Shown here: piece by piece, positions 1 to 7,496 of the stretch
Position numbering within the stretch: position 1 is the first letter of the stretch
How the letters are laid out: each line of letters starts with the position of its first letter
Assembly (NCBI RefSeq): GCF_002553505.1
Contig: NZ_PDCP01000058.1
Location: 1-36,791 of the forward strand
DNA length: 36,791 nucleotides
Direction of reading: 5' to 3'
Source of the DNA: Mycolicibacterium agri
GTDB lineage: Bacteria > Actinomycetota > Actinomycetes > Mycobacteriales > Mycobacteriaceae
The notes under the pieces: model-generated
The model's input: only the letters and a program-made list of their open reading frames with translations
Database searches by the model: none
What the model was told of the DNA's origin: nothing
Position numbers and translations under genes: made by a program

Positions 1-28
1 ATAATCCAGGGATAAGCCTTCAGATACA

Positions 29-55
29 CAACAACCTCCAACAAGGTGGCTGTTG
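29..55. repeat. Imperfect hairpin in the 122-nt region before ltp1's 3' end
   Basis: Arms at 29-39 and 45-55 pair at 9 of 11 positions around a 5-nt loop. The hairpin lies about 70 nt beyond the ltp1 stop codon on that gene's strand. No T-tract follows, so it is at best a weak terminator or processing structure. Nothing else recognisable lies in positions 1-122. Confidence 0.3.
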
Positions 56-122
56 CAATCACCCCCAGAAATCGCCCCAGGACAGGGGGGACTTTTGCGT
101 CTGCTCGCGCAATAGAGGTGAG

Positions 123-1313
123 TTACCGCTCGGCTCTCTGGTAGGCGGTGACGACGGCCGCGCCGCCAAGCCCGATGTTGTGCTGCAACGCCGCAGTGAC
201 ATTGTCGACCTGACGCTTGTCCGCGGTGCCGCGCAACTGCCACGTCAACTCCGCGCACTGCGCCAAGCCCGTCGCACCGAGCGGATGCCCCTTGGAGATC
301 AACCCGCCCGACGGGTTGACCACCCACCGGCCGCCGTAGGTGGTGTCGTTGTTGTCGATCAGCTTCGGTGCTTCGCCCTCTTCGCACAGCCCCAGCGCCT
401 CGTACAGCAGCAACTCGTTGGCCGAGAAGCAGTCGTGCAACTCGATCACCTGGAAGTCGTTGGGCCCGAGGCCCGACTGCTCGTAAACCTTGCGTGCGGC
501 TTGGACATTCATGTCGTAGCCGATGAGGTTCTTGGCGCTGCCGTCGAAGGTCGACTCGAAGTCGGTGGTCATCGCCTGGCCGACGATCTCCACGGCTTGG
601 CCCGCCAAATTGTGCTTGTCGACGAACGCCTCGCTGGCCACGATCGCCGCGCCCGAGCCGTCGGAGGTCGGCGAGCACTGCAGCTTGGTCAGCGGGTCGG
701 AGATCATCTTCGCCGACAGAATGTCTTCCAGCGTGTACTCATCCTGGAACTGCGCGTACGGGTTGTTCACCGAATGCTTGTGGTTCTTCAGCCCGATCTT
801 CGCGAAATGCTCTGCGGTGGTACCGAATTTGCGCATGTGCTCGCGTCCGGCCGCGCCGAACATCCACGGCGCGACGGGGAAGGCGAACTCGTCGATTTCG
901 GCCATCGCCTTGACGTGCCGACCCATCGGCGACTCACGGTCCTCGCTGCCGCCTTGCAGCGGGCCCGGCTGCATCTTCTCGAAGCCCAGCGCGATCGCGC
1001 AATCGGCCAGCCCGCCGCGAATCGTCTGCGCCGCAAGGAACAACGCCGTCGAACCCGTCGAACAGTTGTTGTTGACGTTGGCGATCGGGATGCCCGTCAT
1101 ACCGAGTTCGTAGAGCGCGCGGTTGCCCGACGTCGAATCGCCCGCGACATAGCCGACGAAGCCCTGCTCGACCTCCGAATAGTGAATGCCCGCATCTTCG
1201 AGCGCTTTGGTGCCCGATTCGCGCGCCATGTCCGGGTAGTCCCACCCCTCGCGGCGGCCCGGCTTCTCGAACTTCGTCATCCCCACTCCGACGACGAAAA
1301 CCTTGTTCGGCAT
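123..1313 (-). CDS. ltp1: Thiolase-fold lipid-transfer protein, Ltp1-like (SCP2-thiolase family)
   Basis: A 396-residue thiolase-superfamily protein of the nonspecific lipid-transfer (SCP-x thiolase) type. The N-terminus is the thiolase strand KVFVVGVGMTKF. The nucleophile cysteine is Cys84 in NNNCSTGS. The C-terminal blocks GHPLGATG and NIGLGGAAVV carry the usual catalytic His region. The family condenses or cleaves acyl-CoA, or acts with partner proteins on sterol side-chain CoA esters; the substrate here is not evident. The sequence closely matches my memory of M. tuberculosis Ltp1 (Rv2790c). I chose the ATG at 1313, which has AAGGGA 7 nt upstream. The frame stays open further upstream, but that stretch overlaps the next gene and is Arg-rich non-protein-like sequence. 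The gene is alone and no DUF35 partner is adjacent. Family certain, ortholog name probable. Confidence 0.85.
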   Translation of the reverse strand: MPNKVFVVGVGMTKFEKPGRREGWDYPDMARESGTKALEDAGIHYSEVEQGFVGYVAGDSTSGNRALYELGMTGIPIANVNNNCSTGSTALFLAAQTIRGGLADCAIALGFEKMQPGPLQGGSEDRESPMGRHVKAMAEIDEFAFPVAPWMFGAAGREHMRKFGTTAEHFAKIGLKNHKHSVNNPYAQFQDEYTLEDILSAKMISDPLTKLQCSPTSDGSGAAIVASEAFVDKHNLAGQAVEIVGQAMTTDFESTFDGSAKNLIGYDMNVQAARKVYEQSGLGPNDFQVIELHDCFSANELLLYEALGLCEEGEAPKLIDNNDTTYGGRWVVNPSGGLISKGHPLGATGLAQCAELTWQLRGTADKRQVDNVTAALQHNIGLGGAAVVTAYQRAER

Positions 1314-1330
1314 CTGCTGTCCCTTCGCTG

Positions 1331-1350
1331 TCTGTCTTGCGATCGACAGA
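1331..1350. promoter_or_regulatory. Inverted repeat upstream of ltp1, possible operator
   Basis: TCTGTC (1331-1336) and GACAGA (1345-1350) form a perfect 6-bp inverted repeat with an 8-nt spacer, 18-37 nt upstream of the ltp1 start. It could bind a dimeric regulator such as a TetR or GntR protein. No regulator gene is adjacent, and the short arms leave chance possible. Confidence 0.3.
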
Positions 1351-1405
1351 AACACAAAGCGAGCGAACTGTCTAGATGCGCTAGCCGGGCCGCCGCGCCA
1401 CGGGC

Positions 1406-1747
1406 TTACGGCAGCAGATCCTCGTACTCGGGGCAGTAGTGGAACACCGACGCGACGACGAACACCGCCGCCTGGTGCACCGTCAGATCGGTGGTAGCGA
1501 GGAGCTCGTTGCCGAGGTCCGCCGGGTCGGCGCCGTCGTCGATCGACTCGCACACATACATTGCGGCCGAAACGGCCGTGCCGGGTGAGTCGTAGGCGAT
1601 GCCCTCGTCGCTGATGATGTCAAGAAAATTCGCGTCGACGGAGGTCAGCGCCCCCGCGGTGGGTGCGCCGGTCAGGGCCGACAGTCCGAGACCCGCCGCG
1701 GCGATCGCGGTGGCGGCCAATGTGGTGACTCGATGCGTGGTGAACAT
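1406..1747 (-). CDS. Secreted DUF732-family protein
   Basis: A 113-residue precursor of the mycobacterial DUF732 family of small exported proteins of unknown function. Residues 1-33 form a Sec signal peptide with a positive start, a hydrophobic Ala/Leu core and a probable cleavage near AGA-L. The mature part has the family pattern: an FL..I..EGI segment, a central cysteine (YVCESI), and a C-terminal cysteine in HYCPEY. The two cysteines may form a disulfide. AGGAG sits 6 nt before the ATG, inside a long hairpin (1751-1800). It lies 97 nt downstream of the kinase gene on the same strand, so it could be read through from it. Family assignment is strong; function unknown. Confidence 0.8.
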   Translation of the reverse strand: MFTTHRVTTLAATAIAAAGLGLSALTGAPTAGALTSVDANFLDIISDEGIAYDSPGTAVSAAMYVCESIDDGADPADLGNELLATTDLTVHQAAVFVVASVFHYCPEYEDLLP

Positions 1748-1750
1748 GGT

Positions 1751-1800
1751 GACTCCTGATGTCGATTTCTCCGGCCCGTTGCCGGCGTGACATCAGAGTC
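1751..1800 (-). promoter_or_regulatory. Hairpin covering the RBS of the DUF732 gene
   Basis: Left arm 1751-1763 and right arm 1789-1800 are complementary over 12 positions apart from one bulged base, with CCGG/CCGG as a possible inner stem. Read on the minus strand, the arm next to the start codon contains CAGGAG, so folding would hide the ribosome-binding site. The same sequence could instead be a dimer operator. It lies between the kinase stop and the DUF732 start. Confidence 0.45.
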
Positions 1801-1844
1801 GAAAATGGCGCTTGGCGGATCCTTGGAAAAGCGCCCGCCTCAGC

Positions 1845-3524
1845 TCACCCGTAGTCGTTCCACCATTTGTGGAGGTCTTCCATGTTGGGCCCCTGCGCGT
1901 TGGCCAGCAGGAGGTCGGCGTCCTTCGTCCAGGTCACGTCGGCGTTGCCGTCGTAGGTGCCGCATGCGACTTGCCCGGCGGTTTCGTCTGGGGTCGCGTT
2001 GTAGTGCCAGGCCGTCGGCGAGTCGAGGTCGCTGCCTGGGCATTTCAGCATTTCGGAGTTCTCGGCGATCGCGTCGCGGAAATGCCGATCCAGTGTCGCC
2101 TGGTCTTCAAACAGCGAGTACCGCGCGATCTTCGGGCCGGTCGGTACGTTCGTCTCGCCGCAGTCGACGGTGGCCAGCGCGTCGGCCGCCGGCGGGTGCG
2201 CCGGTTCGCAGGCCCCGGGGTCGTAGCTGTCGGGCAGCGCCGCCAGCAGCTTGGCGACGTAGGCCTGGTTGACCGTGGTCGCGGTGGTGCGTGTCGGCCG
2301 CGACGTCGTAGGTTCGCGGGTGGTCGACGACGTGACGGTCGCGCTCCGATTGGTCGAGTCGTCCTTCTTGACCGCCCACCAGACGCCGAAGGCGCCAAGC
2401 ACGACGGCGAAGACGGCCCCCGCCGCGACCAGCGGGATCCATGCGGTGCTCTTGCCCCGCGGGGCTTTCCCGCTCGGTGTCAGAGGGGTGTGGAACGACG
2501 CCGGGGTGGTGGCCGCAAACGGCGGCGGTGTCGGCGGCGCACCAGCACCCGGAGCAGGCCCAACCGCACCAGGTGCACCAGGCGGCGGTGTCTGATAGCC
2601 GCCGGGCGTGACGGCGCCGCGGGCGGCGATACCGGGCATCGTCGCCTGCTGACTACGCAGGTAGATGTCGGCGGCCTGATCCCGATCCCGTTGTGTCAGT
2701 GCGGTATTGGCGGCTACGGCCAGATCGCCGGCGCTGGCGTACCGGTCGGCTGGCTTCTTGGCCATCCCGCGCGCGATGACGTGATCCAACTCGGCCGGAA
2801 TGCCCGGCCGCATCACGCTGGGCCGCGGCACGGGCTGCATCAAGTGCGCGGTGATGACCATGCCGACGCTGTCGGCGGGGTAGGGCTGAGACCCGGTCAG
2901 GCACTCGTGCAGGACGCACGCCAGCGCGTAGATGTCGGCGCGGTAGGTCACCTCGTCGTTGGTGAACCGCTCCGGCGCCATGTAGGCGTAAGTCCCGACG
3001 GCAGTGCCCAACTCGGTGAGTTTCTCGTCAGTGGCGGCGTTGGCGATGCCGAAGTCGACGAGGTAGGCGAAGTCGTCGCGGGTGATCAGGATGTTTTCGG
3101 GCTTGACGTCGCGGTGCATGATGCCGGCTTCGTGCGCGGCGTCGAGCGCCGACGCGACCTGCCGCACGATCGCCACCGCCCGCGCCGGCGTCATCGGCCC
3201 GTAGTTCTTCAGGATCTTGCGGAGGTCGGTGCCGTCGATCATCCGCATGTCGACGAACATCACCCCGTCGATCTCGCCGTAATCGTGGATGGGAACGACG
3301 TGGGGTTCGAGCAACCGTCCCGCCGAATGTGCCTCGCGCTGAAGGCGTTTGCGGAACACCGGATCGTGAGAGATGGCCTCCGGCAACAGCTTGATCGCGA
3401 CAATGCGGTCCTTTTCGGTGTCCTCGGCCTCGTACACCTCGCCCATGCCGCCGCGGCCGATCAGCCGACGCAGCCGGTAGCGACCGAACTCAGTACCCGC
3501 CCGCGAGTCGTCTTCGCCGCTCAT
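1845..3524 (-). CDS. PknH-type transmembrane Ser/Thr protein kinase with a divergent sensor domain
   Basis: A 559-residue receptor-like kinase. Residues 16-275 are a Hanks-type kinase domain: glycine loop 23-28, Lys45, HRD with Asp139, DFG with Asp157, and activation-loop threonines 170, 174 and 178 before APE. These positions equal those I recall for M. tuberculosis PknH (Lys45, Thr170/Thr174). A Pro/Gly/Ala-rich juxtamembrane linker and one membrane helix (about 390-410) follow. The extracytoplasmic part is about 125 residues with four cysteines (GACEP, VDCGE, LKCPG, VACGT) and does not resemble the PknH sensor domain I remember. embR lies immediately upstream, as in the Rv1267c-Rv1266c pair, so EmbR is the likely substrate. 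The start at 3524 has AAGGAG 7 nt upstream. Kinase activity is near certain; the input signal is unknown. Confidence 0.9.
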   Translation of the reverse strand: MSGEDDSRAGTEFGRYRLRRLIGRGGMGEVYEAEDTEKDRIVAIKLLPEAISHDPVFRKRLQREAHSAGRLLEPHVVPIHDYGEIDGVMFVDMRMIDGTDLRKILKNYGPMTPARAVAIVRQVASALDAAHEAGIMHRDVKPENILITRDDFAYLVDFGIANAATDEKLTELGTAVGTYAYMAPERFTNDEVTYRADIYALACVLHECLTGSQPYPADSVGMVITAHLMQPVPRPSVMRPGIPAELDHVIARGMAKKPADRYASAGDLAVAANTALTQRDRDQAADIYLRSQQATMPGIAARGAVTPGGYQTPPPGAPGAVGPAPGAGAPPTPPPFAATTPASFHTPLTPSGKAPRGKSTAWIPLVAAGAVFAVVLGAFGVWWAVKKDDSTNRSATVTSSTTREPTTSRPTRTTATTVNQAYVAKLLAALPDSYDPGACEPAHPPAADALATVDCGETNVPTGPKIARYSLFEDQATLDRHFRDAIAENSEMLKCPGSDLDSPTAWHYNATPDETAGQVACGTYDGNADVTWTKDADLLLANAQGPNMEDLHKWWNDYG

Positions 3525-3599
3525 CGGTCGCTCCTTCATTCGCTTCCCAGCGAACACACCCTAATGCCGCGGCACCGTGTTCACGTGCTAATTCGACGG

Positions 3600-4727
3600 T
3601 TATCCCTCGGGTGGGGAAACCTCGAAGATGAATTCGTTGTCGCAGATGCGGATGTGGTCGCCGTCGGTTATGGTGACGCTGGCGCGGATCCGCGCCCCGC
3701 GCACCTCGACGCCGTTCGCCGACCGCAGATCCGAGACGACGAAGCTGGTGCCGGTGTCGATGATGACCGCGTGATGGCGGCTGACCTTCGCATCGTCGAG
3801 CACGAGGTCGTTGTCGGCCAGCCGCCCGATCCGCGTCGCCGCCGCCACAAGCGGATACTCGCGCCCTGCCGCGTCGCGCAGCCGGGCGACGACGGGTGCC
3901 CCGCCCACCGCGGTGCGCCGGTCCAGCGTCCCGACCGTGCCGATGGCGGTGGTCTGTGCGACGCGTTTGACGTCCAACGCCTCCTGACGCAGCACCCGCT
4001 CGTGGAGCGCCTGCACGGTCCGGCCGGGATCGATGCCCAGATCCTCGGCGAGCGTGGTCTTGAGTCGCCGGTAGGCGTCGAGCGCATCGGATTGGCGATC
4101 GGCCAGGTAGTACGCGGTCATCAGCTGCGCCCACAGGGGCTCGCGATAGGGATGCTCGGCGGTCAGCGACTCCAGCTCGCCGATGACGGCATAGGCTCGG
4201 CCACACGCGATCTCAGCTTCCGCCTTGGCGGTGTGCGCGAGCACTTTGTCCTCGATCAGCGCGGCGGCGAAAGTCTCGACGAAGTGGAAGTCGCGCAGGT
4301 CTTCGAGGACGGGTCCGCGCCATTCGGCCAGCGCGGCGGACAGGAACTCGCTGGCCTGCTCGAAGTGCCCGGCCGCGGCCGCCCGCACGCCCGCCGTCCT
4401 GTTGAGGACGAATCGTCCTATGTCGCAATCGGTTTCGGGCACCGACAAGCGGTAGCCCGGCGGCGCGCTGGTCAACGCGGCGCGCGAGTCGACGCCGAGG
4501 CCGGCCATCAGCTTGCGCAGGTTGGAGATGTAGGCGTGCAGGCTGGCGCGCGGATCCGGCGGCGGGAACTGTTCCCACGTTGCTTCGATCAATGAATCCA
4601 TTGCGACCGGCCGGTTGCGGTTGATCAGCAGCATGGCGAGCACCGCCCGCTGCTTCGGGGTGCCGAGCCCGACCGGCACCCCGTCGACGCAGATCTGCAG
4701 CGCGCCCAGCACGCCGAAATCGGCCAT
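3600..4727 (-). CDS. embR: EmbR, SARP-family transcriptional regulator with FHA domain
   Basis: A 375-residue regulator. Residues 1-95 are an OmpR-type winged helix (GTPKQRAVLAMLLINRN). Residues 100-250 form the bacterial transcriptional activation domain with TPR-like helices (HPYREPLWAQLMTAYY). About 285-370 is a forkhead-associated domain with GR, SRHH and SANG, the phosphothreonine-binding residues. In M. tuberculosis, EmbR is phosphorylated by PknH through this FHA domain and activates the embCAB arabinosyltransferase genes. The sequence closely matches what I recall of EmbR. The kinase gene follows after 75 nt on the same strand. The ATG at 4727 gives the family N-terminus; an upstream extension would run into the neighbouring gene. 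No clear Shine-Dalgarno is present. Confidence 0.92.
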   Translation of the reverse strand: MADFGVLGALQICVDGVPVGLGTPKQRAVLAMLLINRNRPVAMDSLIEATWEQFPPPDPRASLHAYISNLRKLMAGLGVDSRAALTSAPPGYRLSVPETDCDIGRFVLNRTAGVRAAAAGHFEQASEFLSAALAEWRGPVLEDLRDFHFVETFAAALIEDKVLAHTAKAEAEIACGRAYAVIGELESLTAEHPYREPLWAQLMTAYYLADRQSDALDAYRRLKTTLAEDLGIDPGRTVQALHERVLRQEALDVKRVAQTTAIGTVGTLDRRTAVGGAPVVARLRDAAGREYPLVAAATRIGRLADNDLVLDDAKVSRHHAVIIDTGTSFVVSDLRSANGVEVRGARIRASVTITDGDHIRICDNEFIFEVSPPEG

Positions 4728-4761
4728 GGGGGCAATTGTGACGGCGGCCGGGTTCCCGGCG

Positions 4762-5667
4762 CTACTGCGACTGCTGCGGCGCAGGAGCCAGCACCCACGT
4801 CGGCACCGGTTCCCAGAGCGCCTCCGAACCCCGAGAGGTGACCACGCGTCCGAAAGCCTGGTCGCCGAAGTGAAACCCGAACCCGACGGTGTTCGGCGCA
4901 GACAGTTCTGCGAGCAGACGCCGCCGGGCCGCGATGACGCCGGCGGTGTCACGGTCGGCGATCGCCACCCAGTCGGGATGGGCCAACTGGGCAGGGGCGT
5001 GGAAGACGTCGCCGAACGCCACCAGGCGGTGGCCGCTCTGCGACGTGATCACGTAGGACGTGTGGCCCGGCGAATGCCCCGGTGTCACGATGGCTCGCAC
5101 GCCGGCCACGACCTCGTCGCCGTCGCCGACGAGATCCAACTCCGCGGCCCCGGATGCGAACGCCCGCAGCACATGCTCGGGTGCCGCCGCGCCGTCACCG
5201 CCGAGGCAACTCGCGTGTGCGATCCACTCCGATGCGGCGAGCACATAACGGGCATGCGGGAATGTCTTCTCTCCGTCCACAAACGCCCATCCGGAATGGT
5301 CGAAGTGCAGATGGGTGAATGCCACCACGTCGACGTCTTCGGGCCGCCGCCCGATGTCGGCCAGCACGTCGACCAGCGCGCCGGACCGGATGTCGGCGTC
5401 CGGGAACTGAACCGGCCCCGGCCCAACGCCGGCATCGATGAGCACGGTGGTCCCTGCGAGTTCCACCAGCAGTCCGCCCGCGCTCATCGGGAGCCGTCCG
5501 TCGGCGCCGAGCAAGGCGCGGTTGGCGGACCAGAAGTCGCGCGGAATCGTGGGAAAGAACCCGACGTCCATCCTCAACACGGCGTCGACGACGTAGGTCG
5601 CGACCACTCCGTCCAACTGCAGCCTGCGGACCGACGACGGATCGCCCAGCCGACCCACGGTCGTCAT
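4762..5667 (-). CDS. Metallo-beta-lactamase-fold hydrolase
   Basis: A 301-residue MBL-fold enzyme. The dinuclear metal site is complete: HLHFDH (His119, His121, Asp123, His124), His198 or His202 in TPGHSPGHTS, Asp220 in FGDVFH and His266 in GFHFGD. The layout resembles lactonase and quorum-quenching-type hydrolases more than true beta-lactamases. No signal peptide is visible, so it is probably cytosolic. Its ATG overlaps the stop of the upstream SDR gene (ATGA), indicating translational coupling. A LysR gene is divergent to the pair. A plausible joint role is oxidation or reduction plus hydrolysis of a small ester or lactone. The substrate cannot be read from the sequence. Confidence 0.88.
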   Translation of the reverse strand: MTTVGRLGDPSSVRRLQLDGVVATYVVDAVLRMDVGFFPTIPRDFWSANRALLGADGRLPMSAGGLLVELAGTTVLIDAGVGPGPVQFPDADIRSGALVDVLADIGRRPEDVDVVAFTHLHFDHSGWAFVDGEKTFPHARYVLAASEWIAHASCLGGDGAAAPEHVLRAFASGAAELDLVGDGDEVVAGVRAIVTPGHSPGHTSYVITSQSGHRLVAFGDVFHAPAQLAHPDWVAIADRDTAGVIAARRRLLAELSAPNTVGFGFHFGDQAFGRVVTSRGSEALWEPVPTWVLAPAPQQSQ

Positions 5668-6374
5668 GCCGCGATACTCCCGCCTCCGTCCGCGCGGATG
5701 ATCTGGCCGGTGATGTAGCCGGCGTCCTCGTTGAGCAACGCGATGATCGCGTGCGCTATCTCGCGAGGCTGCGCGACACGTTGCAGCGGAATGCCCTGCA
5801 GCAGTTGACGTTCGCGCTCGGACCCGATCGGGCTGCGTTCGCGATACAGCTCGGTCTCGACGGGTCCGGGTGCCACCGCGTTGACCGTGATGCCGCTCTG
5901 CGCGAGTTCGCGCGCCCAGATACGGGTGCAGGTCTCCAGCGCAGCCTTCGACGCGGCGTACGGTGTGCGTTCGGCGACCCCGAGCGTGGTGAGGCTGCTG
6001 ACGTTGACGATCCGCCCCCATCCCGCATCGAGCATGCCGGGCAGCACCGCCTGCACCACCTGGACGGCGGCTCGCACGTTCAGGTCGTAGGTGACGAACA
6101 GGTCGTCCAAATCGATTTCGCCGAGCCGGGCCAAGCGCGCCAGCCCGGCGTTGTTCACCACCGCGTCGATGCGCCCGACGGCCAGGATCCGCTGCAGGCC
6201 CGCAGCCGTGGCGTCACGGTCGGCGAGGTCGACCTCGAAGAACTCGCCGGGAAACTCGGCTGGGGCGCTGCGTGCCAGCCCGACCGGGATATCGCCCGCG
6301 GCCGCCACCCGATCGGCCACCGCGCGCCCGATTCCCTTCGACGCGCCGGTGATCAGCACTCGCTTGCCTGCCAT
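5664..6374 (-). CDS. Short-chain dehydrogenase/reductase (SDR)
   Basis: A 236-residue classical SDR. The Rossmann motif TGASKGIG is at 9-16, NNAG at 74-77, and the catalytic set is Ser126/Ser127, Tyr139 and Lys143 (YAASK). The C-terminal VNAVAPGPVETEL and ITGQIIRADGG segments are typical of FabG-like oxidoreductases. The ATG at 6374 follows AAAGGAGGA, a very strong RBS; longer upstream readings are unlikely. It is first in a two-gene operon with the MBL-fold hydrolase and diverges from a LysR gene, with a palindromic site between them. Substrate unknown; NAD(P)H-linked carbonyl or alcohol chemistry is expected. Confidence 0.9.
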   Translation of the reverse strand: MAGKRVLITGASKGIGRAVADRVAAAGDIPVGLARSAPAEFPGEFFEVDLADRDATAAGLQRILAVGRIDAVVNNAGLARLARLGEIDLDDLFVTYDLNVRAAVQVVQAVLPGMLDAGWGRIVNVSSLTTLGVAERTPYAASKAALETCTRIWARELAQSGITVNAVAPGPVETELYRERSPIGSERERQLLQGIPLQRVAQPREIAHAIIALLNEDAGYITGQIIRADGGGSIAA

Positions 6375-6438
6375 CGTGTCCTCCTTTATCCGAAGAGCCT
6401 TGCCTCGCACTTCAACGCATCCGGAAAGGGAAATGGCG

Positions 6439-6454
6439 ATACCGCTGTTGGTAT
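6439..6454. promoter_or_regulatory. LysR-type palindromic operator between SDR and lysR
   Basis: ATACC (6439-6443) and GGTAT (6450-6454) form a perfect inverted repeat with a 6-nt centre (ATAC-N8-GTAT). It lies 33 nt before the LysR start and 65 nt before the SDR start. Its form and place in the divergent promoter suit autoregulation by the LysR protein and control of the SDR-MBL operon. Confidence 0.5.
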
Positions 6455-6486
6455 GAGGCGATGCCCTTTTGTCATATGGAGGCCCG

Positions 6487-7359
6487 ATGACGACGGTTTC
6501 GCAGCTCACGGCGTTCGTGACGGTGGTCGAGCAGGGCGGTTTCGCGGCCGCCAGCCGCGCGCTGGGCCTGTCTCAACCTGGCGTGAGCCGCGCCGTCGCC
6601 TCCCTCGAGAAGGAACTGGGCCGGCCTCTGCTGGTGCGCGGCCGCGACGGGGTGTCGCTGACCAAGGCCGGGCGTGCCGCACTGGCGCATGCGCGTGAAG
6701 TGGTGCGCCACGTGTCGCAGATGCGCACCGAGGTCGCGGGGGTGGCGAGCGCCGTCACCGGGACGTTGAGCCTGGCCAGCCTGCCGAGCGTCACCGCAAC
6801 GCTTGTCGCGCCGCAACTGCATGCGTTCGCCGAGCGCCATCCCGCCGTGGAGATCCGGTTGCTGGAGGGCAGCGAGGAGGAGGTGCGCGACTGGCTGGAC
6901 CAGGGCGCTGCCGAGGCAGGGGTGGTCAGCCTGCCGGTCCGCGGCCTGGATAGCGCTGTGCTCGGCGACCAGTTGATGGTCGCCGTGGTGCCCGCGAACA
7001 ACTGGCTGGCGTCGAAGGACACCGTCAGCTACGCGGAATTGGCCAAGGAGCCGTTCGTCATCTCGACGGGCGGATGCGCCGACGTCTTCACTCCGGTGGC
7101 GCGGGCGGTCGGCGTCGAGTTCGACGTGGCGTTCCAGGCGCGGGAGATGTCGTCGGTGCTGCAGATCGTGCGGGCGAACCTCGGTGTCTCCATCCTGCCC
7201 AGCGCGGGCCTGCCGCCGCTGCCCGACGGTGTGGTCGTCCGTCCGCTGGTGCCCGAGACCGTTCGTCGTCTCGGGGTGGCGGTCTCTGCGAGCGCGTCCG
7301 CACCCGCCCGCGCTTTTCTCGAGCAGATCGCGTCTTTCTCGAGCAGATCGCGTCGCTGA
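6487..7359 (+). CDS. LysR-family transcriptional regulator
   Basis: A 290-residue LTTR. Residues 1-60 are the winged HTH (LTAFVTVVEQGGFAAASRALGLSQPGVSRAVASLE, given here only as position 5-39). Residues 85-285 form the periplasmic-binding-protein-like effector domain. GGAGG at 6478-6482 selects the ATG at 6487. It is divergent from the SDR-MBL operon and probably controls it through the palindrome at 6439-6454. The last residues (after LEQIAS) come from a 20-bp tandem duplication that shifts the frame. Without the second copy the protein would end LNLPDLH. Confidence 0.9.
   Translation: MTTVSQLTAFVTVVEQGGFAAASRALGLSQPGVSRAVASLEKELGRPLLVRGRDGVSLTKAGRAALAHAREVVRHVSQMRTEVAGVASAVTGTLSLASLPSVTATLVAPQLHAFAERHPAVEIRLLEGSEEEVRDWLDQGAAEAGVVSLPVRGLDSAVLGDQLMVAVVPANNWLASKDTVSYAELAKEPFVISTGGCADVFTPVARAVGVEFDVAFQAREMSSVLQIVRANLGVSILPSAGLPPLPDGVVVRPLVPETVRRLGVAVSASASAPARAFLEQIASFSSRSRR
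7315..7354 (+). repeat. Perfect 20-bp tandem duplication at the 3' end of lysR
   Basis: Copies 7315-7334 and 7335-7354 are identical. Because 20 is not a multiple of 3, the second copy changes the reading frame. The present stop is at 7357-7359; removing one copy would restore a frame ending at the TGA now at 7377-7379. Confidence 0.9.
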
Positions 7360-7417
7360 ATCTGCCGGATCTGCACTGAAAGGGTGTCGCCGGCCGTCCC
7401 GCGGGTGTAGATCTGGA

Positions 7418-7431
7418 TAGAACGTGTTCTA
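7418..7431. promoter_or_regulatory. KstR-type operator
   Basis: TAGAACGTGTTCTA fits TNNAACNNGTTNNA, the published palindrome of the cholesterol-catabolism repressor KstR, with fully symmetric 6-bp arms. It ends 65 nt before the ATG of the dihydrodipicolinate-reductase-like gene and 58 nt after the lysR stop. This predicts derepression by sterol-derived CoA esters. Confidence 0.75.
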
Positions 7432-7496
7432 ATTCCGCGGGACCGGGCGGGGATCAGGCGGGATCGTTCGGATCGGTCGGGATGGGGAGGAGGAGC

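Noticed and set aside
61..100. CCCCC/GGGGGG pairing as an intrinsic terminator beyond ltp1
   Set aside because: The arms are far apart with unpaired sequence between, and the T-stretch is on the wrong side for ltp1.
1812..4595. A 927-codon open frame on the plus strand across the kinase and embR genes
   Set aside because: It is antisense to two well-identified genes, has no RBS and is Arg/Gly/Val-rich as expected for the reverse of GC-rich coding DNA.
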